Source: Kudoa neothunni
Lineage: Eukaryota > Cnidaria
Direction of reading: 5' to 3'
Length of the DNA stretch: 64,000 bases
Assembly: GCA_964304625.1 (NCBI GenBank)
Contig: OZ199840.1
Coordinates: 10,168,001 to 10,232,000 of the forward strand
Part shown: in pieces, positions 47,151 through 59,135 of the stretch
How positions within the stretch are numbered: the first letter of the stretch is position 1
Layout: the number at the start of each line of letters is the position of its first letter
Notes under the pieces: model-generated
Databases searched by the model: none
The model's input: the letters and a program-made list of their open reading frames with translations, nothing else
What the model was told of the DNA's origin: nothing
Made by a program: the position numbers and the translations under genes

Positions 47151-49310
47151 ATGAATAAGAGAACACATCATTACAAACCACACTATTATGTATCTACAAC
47201 ATGTGTAAACGTGTATCCTTCATTTTTCAGCCAGATGCCACATTGATGTAAACGTAAAAACTTATTAATTGTTTAATCTTGATTAAAAAAGGAAGGAAAC
47301 GCTTAATTTAATTACGCGATCAAAGCAACAAGGCACATACGACCGATCCACACGTGACTTTTTATTTTTCGTTTTTTCGTATTATTATGTTTATGAATTA
47401 TTTAAAGCGAGTAATAATAACATTAATTCATTTTAAAAATAATTTTAAATACGAGAGAATCTTTTAGTATTATGTAAAATAACTAATGTACGTACGAGCG
47501 GTGCTACGCGCGGCCGGTCTATTACTGCATAGACCTTTTGTTATATTTAAAGCCAATAATAGAACTTTTAATGCATGCTTATCAAGCCAAATACGTTAAC
47601 AATCCCGAAATAAAGAGTTTATTTGCGGAAACATCCAAATAGTCACGCCAACCTTACAACCTTAAACATAAAGATGAATGGCATCGTTTGGTTAACATTT
47701 AATGGATCATATAAGGGGGAAATTAACTTTAACTGATTATCACCATGGCATAAGTCGGCGTTAATCCTATTGTTGTAACCGGGTAATCCATTGGGCAAAC
47801 TTTGATTCGACAAAATCAATATTTCATAAAAACTTTTTTAATATTTTAGTAGTGTGAAAACAATTAAACGATTTTTTAAATATCACAAACTTTTTAAAAC
47901 TTTATGTATGGCTTTTTATAAGGAAAAAATTTGTTTCGTACATGCTTACTTGCTGACACACACAGGGCTGCCAAGGCTTGGGTTTTTTATGGTCACCTTG
48001 GGTTCTTAGGGATTTTTTTCATTTAGTACAAAATCTTGTGTTTTTATTGAAACCCGGTGAATATTAAAGAATAATGCAATTTTTTTATATACGGCATTAA
48101 TATTTATATTTTCAATCACGTATCCTATTCAGATTATGTCATGCAGCACCGTTTCCCAACTAAAATTGGAGTCGCACCCACATTTGATGATAAAACGAAG
48201 TTCGCATTCACTTACGTACGATAAGGTGTAGCCGATTCAAAATTACTCAAAAATTATTTCCTATTGTGTTCGAATCTCGCACCCTCAAGCCCATAGTTCA
48301 CACCCTTAGGGATGAGGGAACCACTGTCATGCAGGGTTTAAACATTTGGAATATTGAACGACATCCCATTAGGTTGTTTAACATGATACGATTACATAAC
48401 TACTCAATAAACGTTGTCGCACATTATTAAAAATTTAAACGTGATTTCAAAATATATTTTGAATTATGAAGTAATTAATTGTGAGTATATTGATATGCAT
48501 GAAACATCAAGTATGAGGGAGTGTTCGTGCCAAATCATCGCAATCATACGACGATAAATATAGATTTAATGTCTGAAGACTTAATTATTGAATCGGAAGA
48601 AGGCTAAAAAATTAAATAGATATGATTTTATTTTTTTATTGTACTTTAAAGTAGTGTTTTTCTCGATATCGGGTTTTTTGACCGTCCATTCTTAGGTTTT
48701 TTTTAATTCCGCTCGCAGCCCTGGACACACACATGCAGACAGCTCAGCTTTGTATATAGTAGATGGTGTTGTATACGCGCCAGATGTCAAAAGAAAACAC
48801 AAAGCTAATTGAAAAAACGCGAGAGAGTCTGCTAGCAAAAATATATCATTAGTTTAAAAAGGGTGAGGGGCTCCAAATCTCGATGTTGTCCGGCCTTCAT
48901 TTCTGACAATTTGTACCGCCGCTTTCGATGGTAAGATGGTTTCATAATGTTGTCAATGTTGATGGGTGCATTGGTCCCACATTTCTTCACCAAATCTAAG
49001 GAACAGTGAAAATAATGTAATTCATGGAGAAACGGGGACCAAATACTCTTTGAACAAAGGAGGACATGGTTTCCAATTCTTACTTCAACGGCCGCAACGG
49101 GGATTCCATTTTGGCGCCAATTCGTGGAAGGTTCGAGACCCGACAGATATTAGAAGTAGATAAAGAATTGCGCGAATGCTCAAGTAACGCGAAACCACAT
49201 GAAGTTTTCCACAATACAGTAGTACATTGGCCGTCATTTTTACACCAAAAGTTAACTTGAGAGTGATATTTAATATTGGATTTTTTTACATGGTCAAACC
49301 CCTAGCGCAA
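47151..49310. other. Gene-poor region with transposon-like debris
   Basis: No host gene recognised. Around 48715-48765 lies a reversed copy of the TCTACTATATA(C)AAAG + TGTGTG motif seen at 26324. A few short open frames near 48966-49260 have no family-like content. Confidence 0.35.
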
Positions 49311-49750
49311 CTTGTTAGGTTGTGATGCTCGGGCTGGTTAGCCCTTTTCCATTTCTGCTTTAGACACTGCAGCGCCATAGTAAGGCGACGCACGTTTATG
49401 CGGTAGGGTGGGATTTTAACCCATTAAACATCTTCATTTCGGAGCAACCACCACCCTTAACCATACCCTTGACTAACCCAGAATTAGTCTGGGAAGGCCG
49501 CCTGAATGCGGGCGTCGGCTCTACGGAACCTCCCTACTGGTTTTTTTTCGTTTCTGCATCCCGGCGTTTATGAGCCCCCGAGTTCTATCTTTCCGCCAGA
49601 CTCCCCTCCTAACTGCAAGCAAGACAAAGATAAATCGTGGATCTATGCGATTACTACAGCCTTCCTGCTTAATTCCCGATTAGGATTACAGGGACGCCCG
49701 GACTAAGCTTCGAACTTGCAACCTAACACCACTTTGTCATATTGTCCAGG
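49311..49750 (-). repeat. 440-bp GC-rich interspersed repeat, copy B (uninterrupted)
   Basis: Reverse-complement partner of 30582-31740 minus its insert. It is far more GC-rich than the surroundings. The right end carries ATTGTCCAGG, AAGTGGTGTTAGGTTGCAAG and GTTCGAAGCTT when read on the minus strand, resembling pol III A and B boxes. No protein-coding frame matches a known retrotransposon. Target duplications were not identified. Confidence 0.75.
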
Positions 49751-50182
49751 CTAGTGGAAAAAATGTGCTACCTTATCCAAAGAATCCTCATTGGAAATTA
49801 GCAAAATTAATTCATCCAAAATCTTTTTTAATAAAAAATGATGTTGAGTCCCCGTTTGTTCAGATCTTAGTGATGCCATTTCATTGCAAAGAATTTTAGC
49901 TTCAGATATCGCTTAAATGTAGAATTTACAGCAGATCATTAACTCGAAATTTCTGTAATAGCCGACTACACATTACACAAATGGTTCTGAATGTGTATAT
50001 CTTTGGTCATTTGAATAGATGATAGGTAATAATTCTAGTGGCAACTCCTATTACAAATTTTCTTGTCATAAATCCATATTCATTTTTTCCAATAGAGATA
50101 ATATGTGTATATAGTAACTTTATACTCATGTAGAAGCTACATGTGGAATTCTTGGAATAAGGTTCGTTTAAATAATTTAAAC
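49751..50182. other. No feature seen
   Basis: AT-rich spacer, probably including the 3' UTR of the minus-strand fragment that follows. Confidence 0.35.
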
Positions 50183-50538
50183 TTATATAATATTGTGTGC
50201 ATATAACGTTAATGATGCGTTATATTTTATGTTAATGTCTGAGTTTAATTTTTCAACAATTTTAGATGTTAACTCTCTAACTACCATATTCTCCCGCTCA
50301 ATCCTTATACTTGACAAATAAATTAGAAAATCACTGATAACACTTCTATTGTCGAAGATTTTATAGAATAGTAGATCCAGTAACAAAAATGCTTCCGCCT
50401 TAAGTACGCACCCATTGTTTTTATAGCCTTTTCACAGTTTGGAAATGCATCTTCGACCTTTATATCTGATATAATATCTTTAATAAATAGTGATTGATTA
50501 GAATCTCCTTCCATAATGATTGAACTCAGTACCATCAT
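50183..50538 (-). CDS. Unidentified alpha-helical protein fragment, possibly eIF3m-like
   Basis: Two overlapping open frames form one plausible protein if a single-base frame change near 50405 is allowed: MVLSSIIMEGDSNQSLFI, then EDAFPNCEKAIKTMG. KAEAFLLLDLLFYKIFDN, ISDFLIYLSSIRIERENMVV and IVEKLNSDINIKYNASLTLY follow. The final part has the same shape as the N-terminal helices of eIF3 subunit m (a CEKLVK, then SLRLQLLSNLF pattern), but identity is low and the PCI domain is absent. It is either an incomplete gene, a degraded copy, or unrelated. No Cys or catalytic motif is visible. Confidence 0.35.
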
Positions 50539-50940
50539 CGTTATATCTGTATTTTAAAGGTCATTTTACTCGTTTATGACATCATACTACATAAAATTAG
50601 CTTTATAAGAGAAATATACACCGATTCATCCAAAACTTATTGTTTGTATTGATACGCATACGAGAATTAAAAATATCCACGATGTATTTGGATGTCTAAC
50701 TGTTAACTAAAAAATAAATGAAACTAAATTTACATTCTGAATTGATAAAAAATATTTATCAGAAAAAGTGACAACGATTGAATTATTATTTTAAGAGAAA
50801 AAGCGCGTCCGGCGAAATAGACACTGTCTTTTTATGTTGCGATATAAGTAGAAGTAGATAGATTATAATACTAAAGTATACTTTTTCTATAAACTATTTG
50901 AATTTTGGAAATTTTATCTACCAAAATATAATCTTAGCAA
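50539..50940. other. Spacer; 3' flank of the Kunitz gene
   Basis: AT-rich, no coding or repeat feature recognised. Confidence 0.4.
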
Positions 50941-52329
50941 TTAAGCTGCAGGTTTCAAAGGATCCTCGCAAATAGCTTTACAATCTGCTTCGTTTTTGAA
51001 GTTATTCAGATTCATTTCTTTTCCATTAAAATTAAACTCTGTGCATTTCGTGGTTCCCGTTCCTGTTCCTGTTTTCTTATGGTCATAAAAATGTCTCTTG
51101 ATTTTGTATTTATCACTGCCACTTGATTCCCCGACTTTTGGCAGTTTACAGGCTTCAACAGCTGTTAACTGACCGATATGAGCAGCTTAATTTATATTAA
51201 ATATTATTACCATTTTATTGAATACTTGCCGGACAGAAACTTGCACACAGTTCAACAGAACTAAATATGTTCAACGCACCATCGTCGATTTTAGTCGCCT
51301 CAGTTGGTGTATTTGACATGAATGGTAAGCATAATGCTTGGGTTTTATTGAAATAGTAATATATGGTTTGACTAGCTGTAACTTCATTTTCCGATGGAAC
51401 TTGATATGGGCCCTCCGCTTCACATGCTGCAACTTTATTTTCTATTTGAGATAAATGGATGATTTACTGTTTTGAATTATATACTTATGCAGGTCTTGAC
51501 ACAATTTGGTAAATCGGTGAAAAATCCCCTTTTGGCTGCTGCTCCAACAGCAGCGTAAACGCATTTGTTTCCGTCTTTATGGGGAACGATTCCCATTTGC
51601 GGTGCTGCAGTTTTTACTTCGGGTACAAATTTGCAATCGAATTCATTTGGAGTTGCTGTCAGTTTTGTGAGATCGTTTTCATCTGTTATCTTACCATTTT
51701 CCTTATCTATCGACACAATTACAAAATAGGTTTTATCATTTTGATTAATTTTAAATTCTGCATGAAATAATGGGGGAATTACTTTGGCAAGCTTGTTTGC
51801 ATTCCGTTTCTGAAGCAAAGTTGTTTGCGTTTCCACCGCATCCGTTGTATTTGAAGCTGTGGCAAGCGTTCTTCTTTTCTTCAACGGCAGTTTTGCTGAA
51901 GTACCATCTTGTCGGCCTTTTATCGCCAATTAAGCCACAGCCTCCATCATGTTTCGGTAAGTCACACGCATCAGCTTGTTCTTCTGGTTTAAATTTTACT
52001 ATTCCAATATTAAATTCTTAAATAAATGAAACGCAATGTACGATGCTCATTGCAAGCAGATCTGGAGACAAAGTTGTTGAAATTTCCGAGGGACCCAAGG
52101 TAGGTAAAAGGTTTGCATGTGGCGTCACTTTTATCGATATACCACCTCTCGACAGCAGCCTGCGCCTTAAGCTCATCACTCGCCAACCAAACTGGTGCCT
52201 GACCTGCATCTTTCTCATATGAAGGCAAAGCTCTCTCTTTACAGAATGAATAAATATAAATATCGATTTAAATCAGTCACCTGCGGAAACGATTGCTAAG
52301 AAAAGAGAAAATAATGAAAGCATCAACAT
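50941..52329 (-). CDS. Secreted multi-Kunitz-domain protein (putative serine protease inhibitor)
   Basis: Six exons (52281-52329, 52042-52236, 51783-51998, 51485-51757, 51226-51441, 50941-51185) join through phase-1 introns to 397 aa. Exon 1 is a signal peptide (MLMLSLFSLFLAIVSA). Each later exon encodes one BPTI/Kunitz-like module. Module 2 is canonical: CDLPKHDGGCG, RWYFSKTAVEEKNACHSF, YNGCGGNANNFASETECK then QAC. Module 1 keeps RWYIDKSDATCKPF and NNFVSRSAC but lacks the first cysteine and the GC of GCGGN (GSLGN). Modules 3 to 5 are divergent, ending NCVKTC, LCASFC and DCKAIC. One intron (51758-51782) is only 25 nt. In module 2 the loop after CDLPKHDGGCG carries glycine rather than the usual Lys or Arg at P1, so trypsin inhibition is doubtful. 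Expected to be secreted; the target is unknown. Confidence 0.88.
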
Positions 52330-53339
52330 AATTCACGATAATATAAAAAAAGTCGATTATCAATGATATTTAGTATGAATTGTCCTCGTCCTTGCAAATT
52401 CAATATTCAATTAATTCATTGCTTATTGATCTGATTTATTTACTGGCAAGTATGAATGTTTATTAATCCTCTAATATACCGAAAATCAACTGCAATCCGA
52501 TGGGCTATTGTGGACTGTGTGGTTCACCATTTTTATTTTCTTTACGTTTTTTTTCGTCAGAAGCGGTTCCGAAAAATTTTATATGTTCCTCTCAACTTGA
52601 TCAAATCAAAATTATTTTCAAAATCAAGAAATGAAATTTTTTTCCGAATCGCACAATGGCGGTGTAGTAAATAACATAATCGTCATGTTTAACACTGGTT
52701 TGTGTATCTCACTATGAAGGAATATAAATACATCTCGTGCATTTAAATGTTTCTTATATTTTTATATTATATTCCACAGAAAAATATTTCATAAAAAGTC
52801 ATTATTAACGTTGTTGTTCAGGCATGTAGAATATCGAAAATTTCTCCATATTCATAACATTTTTTCATTAATATTTTATCTTAATTAAACCAGTATAATT
52901 ATTTTTAGAAATATGATTTTTTAAACCAAAACTAGGGTTTCTACGCGGGCCAAGCCAAGCCACGCGAGCGAGCGAGCGATGAATGTGAAATGCATTACGT
53001 ATGGTAGTGTATGAATGTAACGCAGAAATTGGGAAGATGAAAGCCATTGCATTGCATCCTTTTTTTGCGCTGGACACTAAAATAGCTCATGAATTCGGCC
53101 AAAAATTACAGTTTTCCATCGATAATATAATTAATAATAAGTGAATTTGATGCAAAGATTATCTTTTATATATTTTCTTATTAAAGTATTGTTATTTATT
53201 TGATGTTCCGTAAAAACTGTTCAAATATTGAGCCAACCATTTCAAGTTCGATTTATAATGTCACTCATAGACAAAATTTTATTTAGAAAGAGTTTCCTGA
53301 TTTTTACTTATTACTTTAATTCTTTTTGGATTGATATAA
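52330..53339. other. Gene-poor region upstream of the Kunitz gene
   Basis: No gene recognised. Near 52945-52980 a GC-rich patch reads CGCGGGCCAAGCCAAGCC followed by GCGAGCGAGCGAGCG. Related GAGCGAGC patches occur at 26960 and 56660, which suggests fragments of one transposon family. Confidence 0.35.
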
Positions 53340-53860
53340 TAACTTCATCAATCTAATCAGAGTCGTCATTATTCCTGTCAAAATCAGGAAATTCTGGTTT
53401 TGTCACAATTTCAGAGGTGTCCACTGTGTTGCTTTTAAGAGTTTCTTCAATAGGATTTGTAATTCTAGTGATTTCTTTTCTTCAATCAGCTCGATTTTTC
53501 CATGCTTCAAATGATAATCATCAGTATCATCAGAATAATCATTTAATGGATTTTCATAGTGGAAAAATGATTTTCTAAAGCATTTAACTATGGTTACCGT
53601 TTTAATATATTCTCATAATTTGATCCTCAAATGAATAACATCTAAGATATTAGTTAAATGTAGCCACTATCTTGAAATTCGATCCGATGCATGATTGACG
53701 TCATTAGATTTATTTTGTGCATCATTTTAAAACTTTAACAGTCAATGTTCCAATGGCTGAAGCACATTGGTTGTGTTCGAAGAAAGGTAGCAGTGTTACA
53801 TTAGACAAATATTTTTTGTAGGCTAAGAAATAGTCGAGAAATAATAAAATTTTTCTCTTA
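53340..53860 (-). mobile_element. pogo/Tigger-like transposase C-terminal remnant
   Basis: Minus-strand fragments in family order: NTTNVLQPLEH-like sequence (read as FEHNQCASAIGTLTVKVLK across frames;  the family has PPNTTSxLQPLDQGVI), VTIVKCFRKSFF (family SxTIxNCFRKAGF), and an Asp/Ser-rich tail PLNDYSDDTDDYHLKHG to EFPDFDRNNDDSD. It is heavily decayed and is separate from the 1.0-1.5 kb remnant, which covers the other half. Confidence 0.6.
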
Positions 53861-54557
53861 AGAATTGTTCGCTGCCTATTCTATTTTTCAAGAAAGGACG
53901 CAAAAATGGAACTGGTCATTTAGGCCTTTTTATTATCGTGCTGCTTGTTGGCAAATTTTTCCATCGCTTATAGCTTGGCATCTTTATTATATGATATAAA
54001 CTCGTAAAATTTAATAATTTAGATTTATTTTGGTAGTATAACGTGATTTGTTTCGCAAAAATTCAGGCTCCATCCATTATTCTTTGCATGTTCAAATTAT
54101 GTGCTGCGCTCGAGCCATTTTTGCATTAGATCCATACAGTAGGTTTTCAACCCTAATATTTTGTTGGAACCATATTATTTATTAATAAATGATCTATTTT
54201 TATTGAACCATCTATTTCGATTTGAATAAAATATAATATAATAAGTCGTAAACAACTAAATTTTTAAAAATTGCGTTGGAGCCATATGGCGTACTACCCA
54301 TACACTACTGTATCATGTTTTCGCATCACGCTTACTCCTTTTAGGTAATTATAAAGTTAGGGTATTAAAATTAAGTTAATATACGAACGCGATGAATATT
54401 AAAATAGACATTTTTAGGAAAAATAATACAAATAAAATGTTTTCGTCACCTTTCAATGCACTATAAACTTAAACTTAACAAAATTATGAGGTAATTATGC
54501 CACTTATTCGGTTTATGAATATATCGAAGTAAGGTTTTTTTATTTGAAACTCTAAAG

Positions 54558-55047
54558 CGAGTCTATTAAAATTAATCTACTAGAATGTTAAATTACTCTT
54601 AATTCGATTTTGAATTTAAAAACTTAAATAAGAATTAATAGACGTCATTTAAACTATAAAATTGCGTCAAATCAAAAGTAATATATTCAAATAAATTTCA
54701 TTTGCAGTATAATCAACTCTTGATAAACTTGTGAACGAACGATTTATTGGACTAGGTCAAATACAATGAGATGTACCTATACGCCTATTTTAAAATATGT
54801 TATACTTATATTAAAATAATTTTAACGTTATTTAGCATCCATATTTATTCAGATTTTCTGATTTGTTGAAAATGAATTTTAGTCGACTAAAATGTTTACA
54901 TCAACAATATATTAACATTTAGAAAAACGATCTAGATAATAACTTAAAAAGTATTTAGGTATTATAGACACTAAGAACAATTTGTGTCAGTCAATGCATG
55001 GTGGGCTGGATAGAAAGAACTGGCGGGGAGTAGGTTGCCGAACCCTG
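54558..55047. mobile_element. Non-autonomous hAT element, 490 bp, left end lost
   Basis: A perfect 8-bp target duplication CTCTAAAG lies at 54550-54557 and 55048-55055. The right end GGTTGCCGAACCCTG is intact, while the left end starts inside the family sequence. It aligns over its whole length with the reverse complement of 58606-59135: shared AATGTTAAATTA, TAAACTATAAAATT then CGTCAAA, CATTTGC, AATGAGATGTA, TGACTAAAATGTTTA-like and CAATGCATGG blocks. Confidence 0.85.
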
Positions 55048-55104
55048 CTCTAAAGACTACAGTTTTCTCATTTTTTCCTTAATCAACCCATTTTTGATGT
55101 GGCG

Positions 55105-55709
55105 AAGAGATTCTCAACCGAGAGTAAATTTTTAATGACCGGGGTAAATCAAGTGACATTAAAATTAGATAGGGGAAATTTTTGCATAATGCGGTTTGTG
55201 ACTTATTTAATGATGTCGAAGGAATTAAATCGTTTAGGACTATTAAACTTAATATGAAGTTGCCATAAATAAAAAAATTTTTTGTTGGAATGAGTATTTA
55301 ATAACTATATATAAAGTCACTGTCAGTCTCTTTCTTTTAGGCCTCGTCTATCTTTTAGTAATAAGGCCTAATAATAATAATACTTAAAGGGGCTATTTTC
55401 ATAGTAAATAATATTCAAGCACCATTAATTTTGTTTATTTTTAATTATTTCTAGCCTCTAAGAGCGCAGGAATGGGTCATAAATAATTAAATTTAGTAGA
55501 ATCTAAAAGTTCAATCTTTAGACAGCATGTTGGTAAAAGTTTTTTTGGATTAAAAATTGTCATTACGCGAGCGTACATTCATTTTAGGATTAGAATTTAC
55601 CGTGAAAATATCCTCTGTCTTAGATAAACCAGTACAAAACCTTAAAGTAGATATGAACCTGGCTTCCAAATTAAAGGAGTAAATTTGAAAATATCATTGA
55701 GAATCCCGG
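55105..55709. mobile_element. Non-autonomous hAT element, 605 bp
   Basis: The ends AAGAGATTCTCAACCG and CATTGAGAATCCCGG lie between ATGTGGCG (55097-55104) and ATGTAACG (55710-55717), 6 of 8 identical, nnnTAnnn form. It shares its terminal ~60 bp on each side with the 282-bp MITE at 17453-17734, so the MITE is probably a deletion derivative of this type. Only 57 bp separate it from the previous element. Confidence 0.8.
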
Positions 55710-55717
55710 ATGTAACG

Positions 55718-57302
55718 TATATCATGTTTGGCATTTTAGTAACTCCGTATGGTTAGTCACATCACGTATCACATTTCTTCCTCACGTTCACGATTTTTAG
55801 AAACTTTAGTCAAAACTCTACCCCATTAGAGGCAATTATTGAGCATTCTTCGATAAAATGTCTCCTAAACAATACTAAAACAGTGATTATTAATTAGGAA
55901 ATTTGTAAATAACTAGTATAATTGTCCCTGAAAAGTTTATAATTGAGAACGATCTTTAGAAATGATATTTATTTCGATGGATTATTATTTATGAAAACTT
56001 AACATAGTTATACCGTAAATTTGTAATAATTTTTATTATTTGATTAATTTTAGTTGTATTTTCAATCACGTTCACTGAAACTCAGAATAAACACACGTGG
56101 GATCGTCCAGGGTGGACAATAAAATAATGCTAAGGTTGCTCAACAAGGCGGAGTAACCGCCGTTAATTTAATTATTAATTATAATCTCCAATAATTTTAA
56201 CACCGTTTTTTCTTAGTTAAACGTAATATTTCAATTTATATCAAATTTGTATTTATATATCATCTTTTTTTAACATTGTTAAAAAAAATTAAACTGAATA
56301 TTTTGACTATTTAAGTATAATAATTCAAGGTAGGTTCCATTAGTTGAATCAAAATTTTTCAATTATTAAAGCTGAACAATAATTTTTATAATTTCTAAAT
56401 GATTTTTCATTTAGCACGATGTAAGAGACCTTTCTGAGATGGTTTTTATATTTTGAAAAGCATGACAACTATTTTAATCATCATGGCTCAAAGAGATGGG
56501 AGCTACAATCTGATTCTATTTCAAATGTTTATTCAATTTTAAAGCGTATTTTTAAATAAAAAAACAAATGTTTTTACATTAATACTTAAGTTATAGATAA
56601 TTTGTTGTTTAAATACAGGGGTCACCAAAGTACGGCCCGCGGTGTCCCCCAACATTCGAATACGCTCGCGCGAGCGAGAAATTATGTTGATTTACTTGGA
56701 GACTAACAATACATTATTTTAGAAGATGAACGTTAATTAAAAATCTTTATTTAACTCATCGAGCGTTTTTATTTTATCTTATATGAGAGAAAAGAAAATT
56801 AGCACGCTAATAAAGCAAGATTCTGAATGTATAACGTAGGAATCCATAAGATACATGTTTCAAGGTTAAGTTGATTCCTATGTCTCTAATAATTTAAAAT
56901 TCTTAGTTATTTAAACTCATACATTAAATTAATTTTTAATTTGATTGATTTTAATTGATTTGATATTAGAAATTAAAAATGATTAGACAATAATCACCGT
57001 TCCTTAGATATTTTCTAGCATCGTATAGAGTATTTTACAAAATTGTGCGTCTATCTCCAAATGGTGGTCGATAAAGAAATAATAAGAGAAAACTTTAACT
57101 CCAAAAATTAACACCTTATTAGCATCTACGCAACTTTTTACCGTGATCAAATAAACAAACTATGAATTTTATACTCGAAAAAAATTGTAATTATTAATTA
57201 CAAGCATAAATGTAAACACCTTTGCGATTTTTTTGAACTACACAGCAGACAATGGATGGTTTGTAATATCATTGTGGGCCTCAAAACTGAAACATATTAG
57301 AT
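55718..57302. other. Spacer with a third hAT-type end
   Basis: No gene. CAGGGGTCACCAAAGTACGG at 56616 followed by CCCGCGG is a typical hAT left end, with a GC-rich patch (CGCTCGCGCGAGCGAG) at ~56664, but no matching right end or target duplication was found. Confidence 0.45.
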
Positions 57303-58311
57303 CAGTTGTGCACAAACTTTTGAAGCCTCGGGCCAAATTTTAATCTTCTAAAACTTCCAGGGCCAGAAAATTTAAAACTAAAGTTATAGCTCACACTTTG
57401 GATATTTTTACTAATTTCGAAACGCAATATTCCAAAGAATTCAAAAATAATAAATTTACTAAATGTTTTCAATCGAATAACGAATGTCATAGCCAATAAA
57501 TACTATTCATCCCTGTTGAATAAAACAATATTTTTCTACCCTGGTGTAATTAAAATAAATTTTCTATTCTCATCATAAACTTTTTTTTCGAATTTCGGTC
57601 ATTTTATTTTGGAAATCAAATAAAAGTAATCTGAATTAAATATGAGATATACCTTAGATGAGCAAAATGATTGTGTGGCCATATGTGAAGTGCAGTTTAA
57701 ATTAAATTGCTCATTATAAGCTTTAACGGATGTTTATCCTTTATGTCAAAGTTTATTTATTTTTCTTATAGAAACTTTCAGAAAACTTTGATTTTTTAGC
57801 ACAATGTAGATACCATATTATTTCGAATCGTTTATAAAACGTGCTTTAATTATTTACTTTATTTTAACTGAACTTAAATTTCGGATCAGCATTGTCAAGC
57901 GAATTTTTAATCCATAAATCCCCCCAGTGCCAATATGCTTTTCTTCTCCTCCTCCTCCTCCATACACACTCAAGAAGGAATAATTAAAATTGGTACATGA
58001 AATTCGCCAAAAAAACGTTTTTTCCATATCGCATGATGAAGTGGCTAATAGCAATAAATCTTTTTGTCTGTTTAGAGAGCTTTTGATGTTTGGTTCTTAA
58101 TGGTTCGAATATAATAAAAAACTCAAATAAATTTTGTTAGTAGCTTCATTAGGTGTTCTTGATATATTTAATAACTAGATAAACCAATTGAGGTTGAATA
58201 ATCGAATTCTTTTTCCCACTTCATTTAAAAGTACACCATTAATCTGAAATTAATTAGGGTTCATCACGGGCCACAAAAAGCTCACTGTGAGCCGCAATTT
58301 GTGCACCTCTA
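57303..58311. mobile_element. hAT element of a separate subfamily, 1009 bp
   Basis: Inverted ends CAGTTGTGCACAAACTTTTG with GCCTCGGGCC, and CACTGTGAGCCGCAATTTG then TGCACCTCTA, are flanked by TATTAGAT (57295-57302) and TACTAGAT (58312-58319), 7 of 8 identical, nnnTAnnn. The TGTGCACAAA terminus marks it as a different subfamily from the GTCGGCAA and TTCTCAA types here. No intact transposase frame. Confidence 0.82.
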
Positions 58312-58605
58312 TACTAGATCTTGCAACAGGAATCAGTTTTCTGTTTCACATTCACATTTACATTCAAATACATATTCAGTATTTTTATATATTTATATTA
58401 TTTTGGTTAAATTTTTATAACTGCATAGAAGACGAAAATTTTTTTCTCCTGCCCTCGAAGCATATGTAAATCAAAAATTTGGGTGATCCCTGTGTTAATA
58501 TTTTTATGCGCTTGTGCAATAAAGTACATACTTACCGGTCCCAGCAGGACAGTACTTACCATTCCCCCATCCCCAATGGGATGACGTTCGACTGATTCAT
58601 TATTG

Positions 58606-59135
58606 CAGGGGTCGGCAAATACGGCCCTCCATGCATTGACAAGCATACAAATTTTTCTTCAGTGTCTAAAATACGTAAATAGTTTTTACGTTTTTATCTA
58701 ATTCGTTTTCTACATGTTAATATGTTATCGATATAAACATTTCAGCCGACTGAAACTCATTTTCATTGAGTCAGAAAACTGGGATAAATATGACTGTCAA
58801 AATAAAATTAAAATTATTTTTAGAAAAATATAAAATAATTTTAAAAGTACATATAGATACATCTCATTATTTGACATCATACAATAAGTAGTGTTTCCAC
58901 GAATTAAGTATGGGTTGTTTACACCGCAAATGAAAATTATTAGTATATAGTAATTTTTCTTTGACGTAATTTTATAGTTAAAACGACTTTTATAAATTCT
59001 AATTTATATATTTATATTCAATATTTGAATTAGGAATAATTTAACATTTTCGTAAATTGATTTTAATACGGCCCGCCCGCATTAAGTTAGAACATGCTTG
59101 TTTGGCCCGGCACTCAAAAAGGTTGCCGACCCTTA
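58606..59135. mobile_element. Non-autonomous hAT element, 530 bp
   Basis: The left end CAGGGGTCGGCAAATACGG, then CCC, and the right end AAAGGTTGCCGACCCTTA are flanked by CATTATTG (58598-58605) and CATTACTG (59136-59143), 7 of 8 identical. Non-coding; the reversed relative is at 54558-55047. GGCCCGCCCGC and TTTGGCCCGGCA blocks near the right end are typical of this hAT group. Confidence 0.87.
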
